Part shown: positions 5,870-11,238 of the stretch, piece after piece
How the letters are laid out: the number at the start of each line of letters is the position of its first letter
How positions within the stretch are numbered: position 1 is the stretch's first letter
DNA from: a candidate division Zixibacteria bacterium DG_27
GTDB lineage: Bacteria > Zixibacteria > MSB-5A5 > DG-27
Reading direction: 5' to 3'
Length of the DNA stretch: 11,238 nucleotides
Assembly (NCBI GenBank): GCA_001302725.1
Contig: LIZU01000027.1
Location: 1-11,238 of the forward strand
Translations under genes and position numbers: made by a program
Notes under the pieces: model-generated
The model's database searches: none
What the model was told of the DNA's origin: nothing
The model's input: the letters and a program-made list of their open reading frames with translations, nothing else

Positions 5870-5983
5870 CTAACCTTGCCTTTGTTTGTGCTTGGGGTTG
5901 ACACAGATTACCCGAACCACGCCCCCCCTCTTGACGATCTTACACTTGACACATCTCTTTTTCACCGAAGACCTGACTTTCAT
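5870..5983 (-). CDS. rpmJ: 50S ribosomal protein L36 (zinc-ribbon form)
   Basis: L36 is the smallest large-subunit protein. Translation of the minus strand from the ATG at 5983 gives 37 residues, beginning MKVRSSVKKRC and ending NPKHKQRQG, a full-length match in form to the family. Zinc ligands Cys11, Cys14, Cys27 and His32 are all present, so this is the zinc-dependent (C+) paralogue, often replaced by a zinc-free one under zinc limitation in other bacteria. The stop is TAG at 5872-5870. GGGAG lies 6 nt before the start. The gene sits in its usual place between infA and rpsM. Confidence 0.97.
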   Translation of the reverse strand: MKVRSSVKKRCVKCKIVKRGGVVRVICVNPKHKQRQG

Positions 5984-5989
5984 ATCCGA

Positions 5990-5998
5990 CTCCCGAAA
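5990..5998 (-). promoter_or_regulatory. rpmJ ribosome binding site (TTTCGGGAG)
   Basis: TTTCGGGAG ends 6 nt before the rpmJ ATG. The same 9-mer occurs at the same distance before rpsD and, with a longer spacer, before rpoA. Confidence 0.65.
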
Positions 5999-6019
5999 AC
6001 CAACTTCTCTAACATACTG

Positions 6020-6241
6020 CTACTTATATCGATAGATTATCCGACCTCGAGACAGATCGTAGGGAGAGAGCTCTAAAGTAACCCTATCTCCGGGGAGGAT
6101 CTTTATGAAGTGCATTCGCATCTTTCCGGATATGTGAGCCAACACCCGATGACCGTTGTCCAGTTCCACTCTGAACATGGCGTTGGGGAGGGGTTCGATC
6201 ACCTTGCCCTCGACCTGAATCGTCTCCTCTTTCTTTGCCAT
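6020..6241 (-). CDS. infA: Translation initiation factor IF-1
   Basis: IF-1 binds the ribosomal A site during initiation. The 73-residue product is a single OB-fold (S1-like) protein of standard length (usually 71-73), with the conserved EGKVIEPLPNAMFRVEL (11-27), GHRVLAHISGKMR (30-42), ILPGDRV (48-54) and SPYDLSRGRIIYR (59-71). The ATG at 6241 has only a weak TTAGG-type site. It follows map by 47 nt, and that AT-richer gap holds a candidate promoter. rpmJ starts 36 nt downstream. Confidence 0.97.
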   Translation of the reverse strand: MAKKEETIQVEGKVIEPLPNAMFRVELDNGHRVLAHISGKMRMHFIKILPGDRVTLELSPYDLSRGRIIYRYK

Positions 6242-6257
6242 ACCAGAAACCTAATCT

Positions 6258-6284
6258 CTGTAACCAAAACCCATCTTTTACAGA
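6258..6284 (-). other. Inverted repeat in the map-infA spacer
   Basis: TCTGTAA and TTACAGA form 7-bp inverted arms around a 13- to 14-nt loop, between the map stop and the infA start. No T-run follows the second arm, so this is not a standard terminator. It overlaps the candidate -10 element and could be an operator, an mRNA hairpin, or chance. Confidence 0.3.
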
Positions 6285-6303
6285 TAAATCAACCAGCTGT
6301 CAA
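6275..6303 (-). promoter_or_regulatory. Candidate internal promoter for infA
   Basis: A perfect -35 hexamer TTGACA (6303-6298) at the very end of map is followed, after exactly 17 nt, by TAAAAG (6280-6275), a 4-of-6 match to TATAAT. Transcription would start about 30 nt before the infA ATG. The -10 is poor and the -35 lies in codons for the map C-terminus, so the match may be incidental. Confidence 0.35.
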
Positions 6304-7035
6304 GATCATAGAGCCGTCGGAGGTGACGACGATGGTGTGCTCGAAATGAGCAGAAAGACAACGGTCCTTGGTCACCACCGTCCATTGATCCTTCAGAGTC
6401 TCTATCTCGTAACCCTTCGCGTTGACCATCGGCTCGATCGCCAGCACCATGCCCTCCCTGAGAAGGGGACCCCCTCCGGGTTTGCCGTAGTTGGGGATTT
6501 GGGGATCTTCGTGCATCTTCTTCCCGAGGCCGTGCCCCACCAAATCCCGAACCACTGAAAATCCGTTGCCTTCCACGTGACTCTGGATGGCCCAGGAGAT
6601 ATCGGTCAGATGTCCCCCCGGCCGGACAACCTCGATGCCTCGATACAAAGCCTCCTCCGTCACCCGGGCCAGCTTCCTGGCCTCCGGGGAAACTCCGTTG
6701 ACCAGAAAAGTGTAAGCGCTGTCGCCATAGTAGCCATCGAGGAGAACTCCGACGTCGATCGAGACCAGCTGTCCGGCCTCGATTCTGCGTTCGCCGGGGA
6801 TCCCGTGAACCACCTCCTCGTCAATGGAGATGCAGATGTTAGCGGGATAGCCGTGATAACCTTTGAAGGCCGCCTTGGCGCCGCGCCTTTCAATATACTC
6901 GTTCGCCAAGTTATCAAGCTCGGCGGTGGTGATGCCGGGCTTAAGATTGTCCCCCAACAGTTCGAAGGCTCCGGCCACAATCCTCCCCGCGGAACGGATC
7001 TTCTCTATCTCACCTTTGGTCTTCAGCGAAATCAT
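6289..7035 (-). CDS. map: Methionine aminopeptidase, type I
   Basis: This enzyme removes the initiator methionine from nascent proteins. The 248-residue product has the pita-bread fold motifs in order: His77 (VVHGIP), metal ligands Asp94 and Asp105 (SIDVGVLLDGYYGDSA), His168 (VGHGLGKKMHEDP, also His175), Glu201 (AIEPM) and Glu232 (FEHTIVVT). It has no N-terminal zinc extension, so it is the short type Ia form. The ATG at 7035 gives the usual MISLKTKGEIEKIR; a GTG two codons upstream (7041) is possible, and neither has a well-placed Shine-Dalgarno. It lies about 30 nt after adk. Confidence 0.97.
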   Translation of the reverse strand: MISLKTKGEIEKIRSAGRIVAGAFELLGDNLKPGITTAELDNLANEYIERRGAKAAFKGYHGYPANICISIDEEVVHGIPGERRIEAGQLVSIDVGVLLDGYYGDSAYTFLVNGVSPEARKLARVTEEALYRGIEVVRPGGHLTDISWAIQSHVEGNGFSVVRDLVGHGLGKKMHEDPQIPNYGKPGGGPLLREGMVLAIEPMVNAKGYEIETLKDQWTVVTKDRCLSAHFEHTIVVTSDGSMILTAG

Positions 7036-7065
7036 AACCACCTTGGGAGGTAGCTTCTCCCTTCT

Positions 7066-7719
7066 TTAGGAAATGGCGATAACCTCCAAGATCCTCTCAA
7101 AGACAGAAGGGCTGTCCCCCTCGCCATCAACCTCCTTCAGCTTATACTGCAGTCGATAGAAATCCTCGATCGGTCCCGTTCGGTGGCGATAAACCTCCAA
7201 ACGGTTCTTTATCACCTCTTCGGTGTCATCGGAGCGTCTCTCCAGCTTTGCCCCACAATGGTTGCAAAGCCGGTCCTCCTTCGGGGGTTTGAAGGAGAGA
7301 TTGAAATCGGCGCCGCATTTGGGACAGAAGAGCCTCCCGGTCAGTCTCTTGATGAGGGTATCATCGGAGACCTTCAGCTTGATCACCTCGTAAACGTTTA
7401 TACCCATCTCTCCCAGTATGGAAGTCAATCCCTCCGCCTGGGGGATGGTTCGAGGGAAACCATCGAAGATGAAGCCGGAGGCAGTCTCATCTTCGGACAA
7501 CTTCTCTCTTATGATTTTCAGCATCACCCCGTCGGGAACCAGCTCCCCCCGGTCCATATACCCTTTCGCCTCCCGCCCCAAAGCCTTGCCGGAGTCGACC
7601 GCAGCTCGCAAAATGTCCCCGGTGGAGATGTGGACCAAGTTGAACTTCTCTGTCAGGAGCCTCGCTTGAGTCCCCTTTCCTGAGCCCGGAGGTCCCAAAA
7701 TTATCAACTTCGGTTTCAT
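7066..7719 (-). CDS. adk: Adenylate kinase with zinc-type LID domain
   Basis: Adenylate kinase balances ATP, ADP and AMP in the cytoplasm. The product of 217 residues (from the ATG) has the P-loop GPPGSGKGT (9-17), the AMP-binding segment around HISTGDILR, FDGFPRT (85-91), and a long LID. The LID carries CPKC (Cys132, Cys135) and CNHC (Cys152, Cys155), a Cys4 zinc site typical of Gram-positive and thermophilic enzymes. The start is ambiguous: ATG at 7719 gives MKPKLIILGPPG, but a GTG two codons earlier (7725) has GGAG at a better 6-nt spacing. It follows secY by about 30 nt. Confidence 0.97.
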   Translation of the reverse strand: MKPKLIILGPPGSGKGTQARLLTEKFNLVHISTGDILRAAVDSGKALGREAKGYMDRGELVPDGVMLKIIREKLSEDETASGFIFDGFPRTIPQAEGLTSILGEMGINVYEVIKLKVSDDTLIKRLTGRLFCPKCGADFNLSFKPPKEDRLCNHCGAKLERRSDDTEEVIKNRLEVYRHRTGPIEDFYRLQYKLKEVDGEGDSPSVFERILEVIAIS

Positions 7720-7749
7720 AGTCACTTCAGACTCCAAGCGCTCTGGTAG

Positions 7750-9063
7750 CTAAGCGTATCTCCCCTTCAGCCTCGCTTTCTTCATGAAACCCTCGTAATG
7801 TCTCTCCAAGAGATGGGCTTCGATCTGCTGTAGGGTGTCTAAAGCTACGCCGACGACAATCAAGAGCCCGGTCCCGCCGAAATAGAAAGCGACGTGAAAA
7901 CTGCTCGCCATCAGGGTGGGCGTTACCGCTATCAGGGCGAAGAAAATCGCACCCGGGAGAGTGATCCGCGTCAGAACCCGATCGATATATTCGGAGGTCC
8001 TCTTTCCCGGACGGACTCCGGGAATCTTTCCGTCCTCCCTGGCGATGCGGTCGGCCATGTCGACGGGGTTAACCGCAATTGCAGTATAGAAATAGGCGAA
8101 AAAGACGATCATCAATCCGTAAATGATGTTATACAGAAGGGCGTTAGGCTGAAAATAGCCGGCGAACTCCTGCATAACCTCCGAATTGGGGAAAAAGGTG
8201 GTGAAGGTGCTGGGGGCAAACATGATCGACTGCGCGAAGATTATCGGGATGATCCCGGCGGTGTTTACGGAAAGAGGCAGGTGAGTGCGGAAGGATCTGC
8301 GCATCCTGCGTCCATAGATTTTCTGTCCATAGTGAACCGGGATCTTCCTCTGAGAGCGGGTAACCAACACGATGGCGGCGACCACCACAAAGACCACGGT
8401 CAATATCAACAGCTCCGAGAGGAGATTCCGATAGCCCGCTAAGAACTGCTGAGCCTCCCCCAACACCGCCCCCGGCAGTCGGGCGATAACTCCGATGAAG
8501 ATTATGAGCGAGATCCCATTACCTATTCCCCGCTCGGTGATCTGCTCTCCCAGCCACATGATGAAGATGGTGCCGCAGGTTAAGGTTATCATCGTCAAAA
8601 GCTTGAAGCCAACTCCGGGGTTGGGAACCACCATGGCCCCGGAGGCGGTGGTCAGGCTCTCCAGCCACAGGCTGGTGCCGAAGGCCTGCATTGCCGAGAT
8701 CAAGACCGTCCCATAGCGGGTATATTGGGTGATCTTCCGGCGCCCCTCTTCCCCCTCCCGCTGCAGTTTCTGGAAATAGGGAAGAACCGCGCCCAAAAGC
8801 TGAATTATGATGGAGGCGGAAATGTAAGGCATTATTCCCAGAGCGAAGATGGTGGCACGACTGAGATTTCCACCGGCGAACATATCGTAGAGCCCGAAGA
8901 GGGAGCCCTTGGCGGCCTCGAAGAACTCCTGCAGGGCGCCGGCGTTGATTCCCGGGGAGGAGATATGTCCGCCGAGACGGTAGACAATCAGAATCCCCAA
9001 GGTGAACAGAATCCTCTTTCGTAGCTCCGGAATCTTGAATATGTTCCTGAAACTCTGAAACAT
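7750..9063 (-). CDS. secY: Preprotein translocase channel subunit SecY
   Basis: SecY is the ten-helix membrane pore of the Sec translocon. The 437-residue product shows the expected hydrophobic segments, including TM1 (about 18-34), the plug and TM2 region with GIMPYISASIIIQLL (76-90), TM4/TM5 with LGEQITERGIGNGIS (171-185), TM7 (about 263-285), TM8 (about 309-331), and TM9 and TM10 (about 366-415). Cytoplasmic loop C5 holds AREDGKIPGVRPGK (341-354), and the C-tail ends RHYEGFMKKARLKGRYA. The ATG overlaps the rplO stop by one base (TGATG), with AGAGG 7 nt upstream inside rplO, indicating coupled translation. Confidence 0.98.
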   Translation of the reverse strand: MFQSFRNIFKIPELRKRILFTLGILIVYRLGGHISSPGINAGALQEFFEAAKGSLFGLYDMFAGGNLSRATIFALGIMPYISASIIIQLLGAVLPYFQKLQREGEEGRRKITQYTRYGTVLISAMQAFGTSLWLESLTTASGAMVVPNPGVGFKLLTMITLTCGTIFIMWLGEQITERGIGNGISLIIFIGVIARLPGAVLGEAQQFLAGYRNLLSELLILTVVFVVVAAIVLVTRSQRKIPVHYGQKIYGRRMRRSFRTHLPLSVNTAGIIPIIFAQSIMFAPSTFTTFFPNSEVMQEFAGYFQPNALLYNIIYGLMIVFFAYFYTAIAVNPVDMADRIAREDGKIPGVRPGKRTSEYIDRVLTRITLPGAIFFALIAVTPTLMASSFHVAFYFGGTGLLIVVGVALDTLQQIEAHLLERHYEGFMKKARLKGRYA

Positions 9064-9503
9064 CAGATGACCTCTACCCTACCCCCGGCGGCCTCAATCT
9101 TCTGCCGGGCACTCTGGCTGAAGGCGTTGGCGGCGACGGTGGCGGCGAACTTCATCTCTCCACCGCCGAGGATCTTTATGGGCAAATCGATTTTCCTTAC
9201 GATTCCCCTCTGTTGTAAGGTCTCAGGGTCGATCCTTTCCAACCCCGTTAGAGCTTCCAATTGATCTAAGTTGACTATCGTAAACTCCCTTTTGAAGGGG
9301 GATCTGAAACCTCTTTTGGGGAGTCTCCTTGAGAGCGGCATCTGCCCCCCCTCGAAGTAGGCCTTGCTCTTGTAGCCGGAGCGAGATTTCTGCCCCTTGT
9401 GGCCCCTGGTGGAGGTCTTGCCGTGACCACTTCCAGGTCCCCGCCCCACCCGCTTGCGTTTCTTGGTGGAGCCAGGAGGTTTTCTGAGTTCTCCCAACTT
9501 CAT
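9063..9503 (-). CDS. rplO: 50S ribosomal protein L15
   Basis: L15 is a late-assembling large-subunit protein. The 146-residue product has the extended basic N-terminal arm (KKRKRVGRGPGSGHGKTSTRGHKGQ, residues 14-38 in part), then FEGGQMPLSRRLPKRGF (50-66), and the globular C-terminal domain ending AGGRVEVI. The ATG at 9503 lies 5 nt after the rpmD stop; its AGAAGAG ribosome binding site is within the rpmD 3' end. The stop overlaps the secY start by one base. Confidence 0.98.
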   Translation of the reverse strand: MKLGELRKPPGSTKKRKRVGRGPGSGHGKTSTRGHKGQKSRSGYKSKAYFEGGQMPLSRRLPKRGFRSPFKREFTIVNLDQLEALTGLERIDPETLQQRGIVRKIDLPIKILGGGEMKFAATVAANAFSQSARQKIEAAGGRVEVI

Positions 9504-9508
9504 AGATG

Positions 9509-9691
9509 CTACTCTTCTTCCACCTCCAGCAAGTGACGGATCTTCAAGATCATTCCCCGAATCTGAGGCGTGTCCCGATGGACTACAGTCTGGTGCATCC
9601 TCCTCAGACCCAGAGCCTGCAAAGTTCTCTTCTGTTTCCGAACAGAATCGTTGGAGCTTCTCACCTGCGTTATCTTCAGTCTCTTCGCCAA
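9509..9691 (-). CDS. rpmD: 50S ribosomal protein L30, TTG start
   Basis: L30 is a small large-subunit protein of the bacterial 60-residue type. With the start used here it has exactly 60 residues: it begins MAKRLKITQVRS, has the conserved TLQALGLRRMHQTV (residues 23-36) and DTPQIRGMILKIRHLLEVEEE to the end. A longer frame opens at a TTG at 9706, but that has no Shine-Dalgarno, whereas GGGGAG lies 7 nt before the TTG at 9691. It sits between rpsE (24-nt gap) and rplO (5-nt gap). Confidence 0.94.
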   Translation of the reverse strand: MAKRLKITQVRSSNDSVRKQKRTLQALGLRRMHQTVVHRDTPQIRGMILKIRHLLEVEEE

Positions 9692-9698
9692 AGAACTG

Positions 9699-9704
9699 CT
9701 CCCC
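9699..9704 (-). promoter_or_regulatory. rpmD ribosome binding site that fixes the second TTG
   Basis: GGGGAG on the minus strand, followed by 7 nt and the TTG at 9691, is the only good Shine-Dalgarno near the L30 start. It excludes the TTG five codons upstream. Confidence 0.75.
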
Positions 9705-9715
9705 AACTGAGAGGT

Positions 9716-10249
9716 CTATGCCCGCTTTCGAGCTTTCTTCTCTTTGGGCACCTTCTCTCCGCCCAGGCCGCCTTTTCTGAAGTTGTCGATCTCTCCAATC
9801 CTCTTTAGCTCCAAGAGCCCGTTCATGGTGGCTTTGACGACATTGTGCGGATTGGGAGACCCTAGTGATTTAGTCAATACGTCCTGCACTCCCGCGACCT
9901 CCAAGACCGCCCGCACCCCGCCTCCAGCGATAACCCCGGTCCCGGGGGCGGCCGGTTTCAGAAGCACCCGGGCGGCGCCAAACCTTCCCACAATCTCATA
10001 GGGGATGGTACCACCAACCAGGGGAACTGTGGCCAGAGCCTTCTGGGCCGCTTCGGTCCCCTTTCTCACTGCGGCCGCGACCTCCTTTGCCTTCCCCAAA
10101 CCGACCCCGACCCGACCCCGCTTGTCGCCGACAGCCACCAATGCGGTGAACCCGAAGCGCCGCCCCCCCTTGACCACCTTGGCGACCCGGTTTATATGGA
10201 TTACCCTCTCCTCGTACTCCAAAACCGATTCTTCGAGATTTCTAATCAT
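9716..10249 (-). CDS. rpsE: 30S ribosomal protein S5
   Basis: S5 contributes to decoding accuracy and forms part of the spectinomycin site. The 177-residue product has the N-terminal double-stranded-RNA-binding-type domain with the signature loop VAKVVKGGRRFGFTALVAVGD (22-42) and the C-terminal domain with GTGVIAGGGVRAVLEVAG (103-120) and LGSPNPHNVVKAT (129-141). The VKGGR loop, where spectinomycin resistance changes occur, looks wild type. The C-terminus is a Lys/Arg-rich tail. The ATG at 10249 has GGAAGG at a long 12-nt spacing, 32 nt after rplR. Confidence 0.98.
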   Translation of the reverse strand: MIRNLEESVLEYEERVIHINRVAKVVKGGRRFGFTALVAVGDKRGRVGVGLGKAKEVAAAVRKGTEAAQKALATVPLVGGTIPYEIVGRFGAARVLLKPAAPGTGVIAGGGVRAVLEVAGVQDVLTKSLGSPNPHNVVKATMNGLLELKRIGEIDNFRKGGLGGEKVPKEKKARKRA

Positions 10250-10281
10250 ATCGGTCTTTTACCTTCCAAATGACGAATGCC

Positions 10282-10656
10282 TCAGAACTGCAAACCGCCT
10301 CCCCTGGCAGCTTCGGCCAGGGCCTTGACTCTCCCCCGATAGGCATTACCGTTACGATCGAAGACCACCCTTTCGATTCCTCTCTCCTTGGCTATCTGGG
10401 CCAGGTAAGCTCCAACGACTTTGGCAATTTCCAGTTTCCTCATGCCCGGCTTCAAACCTTCTCTGAGCGCTGGATTCAGGGAGGAAACCCCGGTGATGGT
10501 CTTCTGGGAGGCATCGTCCACAAACTGTCCGTATGTCTGTCTTAAGCTCTTGTACACCACCAGCCGCGGTCTTTCGGCAGTCCCGAAGAGCCTCTTTTTT
10601 GATCTCTTCTTCCTTCTTTGGGCCCTCAACTTGATCTTTTTCAATCTGTCAGGCAT
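10282..10656 (-). CDS. rplR: 50S ribosomal protein L18
   Basis: L18 binds 5S rRNA and helps attach it to the large subunit. The 124-residue product has a very basic N-terminus (RLKKIKLRAQRRKKRSKK), then GTAERPRLVVYKS, the core with QFVDDASQKTI, and the C-terminal signature RVVFDRNGNAYRGRVKALAEAARGGGLQF. The ATG at 10656 gives the usual length. A TTG four codons earlier overlaps the rplF stop (TTGA) and would have its GGAG only 1 nt away, so the ATG is preferred, although its own GGAG is 13 nt away. Confidence 0.97.
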   Translation of the reverse strand: MPDRLKKIKLRAQRRKKRSKKRLFGTAERPRLVVYKSLRQTYGQFVDDASQKTITGVSSLNPALREGLKPGMRKLEIAKVVGAYLAQIAKERGIERVVFDRNGNAYRGRVKALAEAARGGGLQF

Positions 10657-10664
10657 GCTTCGGC

Positions 10665-11225
10665 TCAAGCTCCAACCGTCTTTCCAGCTTTGTGACGAAC
10701 GACCTCCCCGGCATAGCGAATCCCCTTCCCCTTGTATGGCTCCGGCGGCCTGACGGAGCGGATCTTGGCGGCAACATCTCCCACCAGCTGCTTGTCAATT
10801 CCGGAGATGATTATATCCTGGGTCGGGGGCTTGGTTCCTTTGGGGGAACCGACCGCTACCGTTATCCCCTCCGGAAGAGAGAACACCACCTTGTGCGAAA
10901 GTTGAACCTCCACCGAGAGAACTTCACCCACCATCTCCGCACGATAACCGGTGCCCACTATCTGCAGGGTCTTCTTGAAACCCTCGGTGACTCCAGTGAC
11001 GCTGTTAGCCAAAAGGGTTCTGGTCAAGCCGTGGAGGGATTTACCCCTCTTGGAGTCGGTGGCTCTCTTCACCAGGACGTGGGAATCATCGATCTCGAGG
11101 CTCATCCCCTCTGGCAACTCGTGTCCCAAACTCCCCTTGGGACCCTCGACCGTAACCCTGCGATCCTCTAAAGTGACTTTGATCCCCTCCGGGATGACTA
11201 TGGGCACCTTTCCGATTCTAGACAC
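10665..11225 (-). CDS. rplF: 50S ribosomal protein L6, GTG start
   Basis: L6 lies near the factor-binding site of the large subunit. The 186-residue product begins MSRIGKVPIVIPEG, has two tandem L6 folds with the motif GLTRTLLANSVTGVTEGF (66-83), and the signature PEPYKGKGIRYAGE (161-174). The initiator is GTG at 11225, with AAGGTGA 6 nt upstream, 13 nt from the window edge. By standard gene order rpsH should precede it outside the window; the TGA within AAGGTGA could be that gene's stop but this cannot be confirmed. Confidence 0.97.
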   Translation of the reverse strand: MSRIGKVPIVIPEGIKVTLEDRRVTVEGPKGSLGHELPEGMSLEIDDSHVLVKRATDSKRGKSLHGLTRTLLANSVTGVTEGFKKTLQIVGTGYRAEMVGEVLSVEVQLSHKVVFSLPEGITVAVGSPKGTKPPTQDIIISGIDKQLVGDVAAKIRSVRPPEPYKGKGIRYAGEVVRHKAGKTVGA

Positions 11226-11238
11226 CGCTTATCACCTT

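Noticed and set aside
6258..6284. Terminator between map and infA
   Set aside because: The inverted repeat is AT-rich and weak, and is not followed by a T-run; infA and the downstream genes continue in the same direction.
7894..8442. Plus-strand open frame opposite secY
   Set aside because: It is highly charged, without membrane or enzyme motifs, and entirely antisense to a clear SecY.
1..11238. Mobile elements, tRNA or rRNA genes, toxin-antitoxin or defence genes
   Set aside because: I saw no transposase, integrase, tRNA-like or defence-gene signature. Almost all of the sequence is accounted for by conserved minus-strand genes.

Overview
The window is a bacterial chromosome segment in which every supported gene lies on the minus strand, so it reads biologically from right (11238) to left (1). 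Gene order and content are those of the distal spc operon joined to the alpha operon: rplF, rplR, rpsE, rpmD, rplO, secY, adk, map, infA, rpmJ, rpsM, rpsK, rpsD, rpoA, rplQ. Placing adk, map and infA between secY and rpmJ is usual in Bacillota, Actinomycetota and related Terrabacteria and unlike enterobacteria. A zinc-type S4, a zinc-type L36, an adenylate kinase with a four-cysteine LID, and an L17 with a long Lys/Glu tail fit a deep-branching Gram-positive-type lineage. I cannot name the phylum from the sequence alone. Arg codons AGA/AGG and non-ATG starts (GTG, TTG) are frequent, and by eye there is no compositional break along the window.

Layout, in transcription order. Positions 11225-7750 encode large- and small-subunit proteins L6, L18, S5, L30 and L15, then the SecY translocase channel. 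Positions 7725-6020 encode adenylate kinase, methionine aminopeptidase and IF-1. Positions 5983-2777 encode L36, S13, S11, S4, the RNA polymerase alpha subunit and L17. Most gaps are 1-60 nt or short overlaps, with 79 nt between rpsK and rpsD. Just after rplQ is a strong composite rho-independent terminator (2708-2759) that closes the ribosomal operon.

Beyond the terminator lie two nucleoside-salvage genes in the same direction. The first (2677-1145) is a single continuous reading frame fusing a complete phosphopentomutase (DeoB) to a complete cytidine deaminase (Cdd). This is the most unusual gene here. The second (1010 to the window edge) is the first 336 residues of a pyrimidine-nucleoside/thymidine phosphorylase. 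Together they give three consecutive reactions: deamination of (deoxy)cytidine, phosphorolysis of (deoxy)uridine or thymidine, and conversion of (deoxy)ribose-1-phosphate to the 5-phosphate. The 134-nt spacer between them carries a tandem array of a 7-bp unit and two small hairpins.

Most of the window is conserved housekeeping. What deserves a second look is the DeoB-Cdd fusion, its altered phospho-acceptor motif, the heptamer array, and the placement of a salvage operon directly behind the ribosomal terminator with almost no room for its own promoter.
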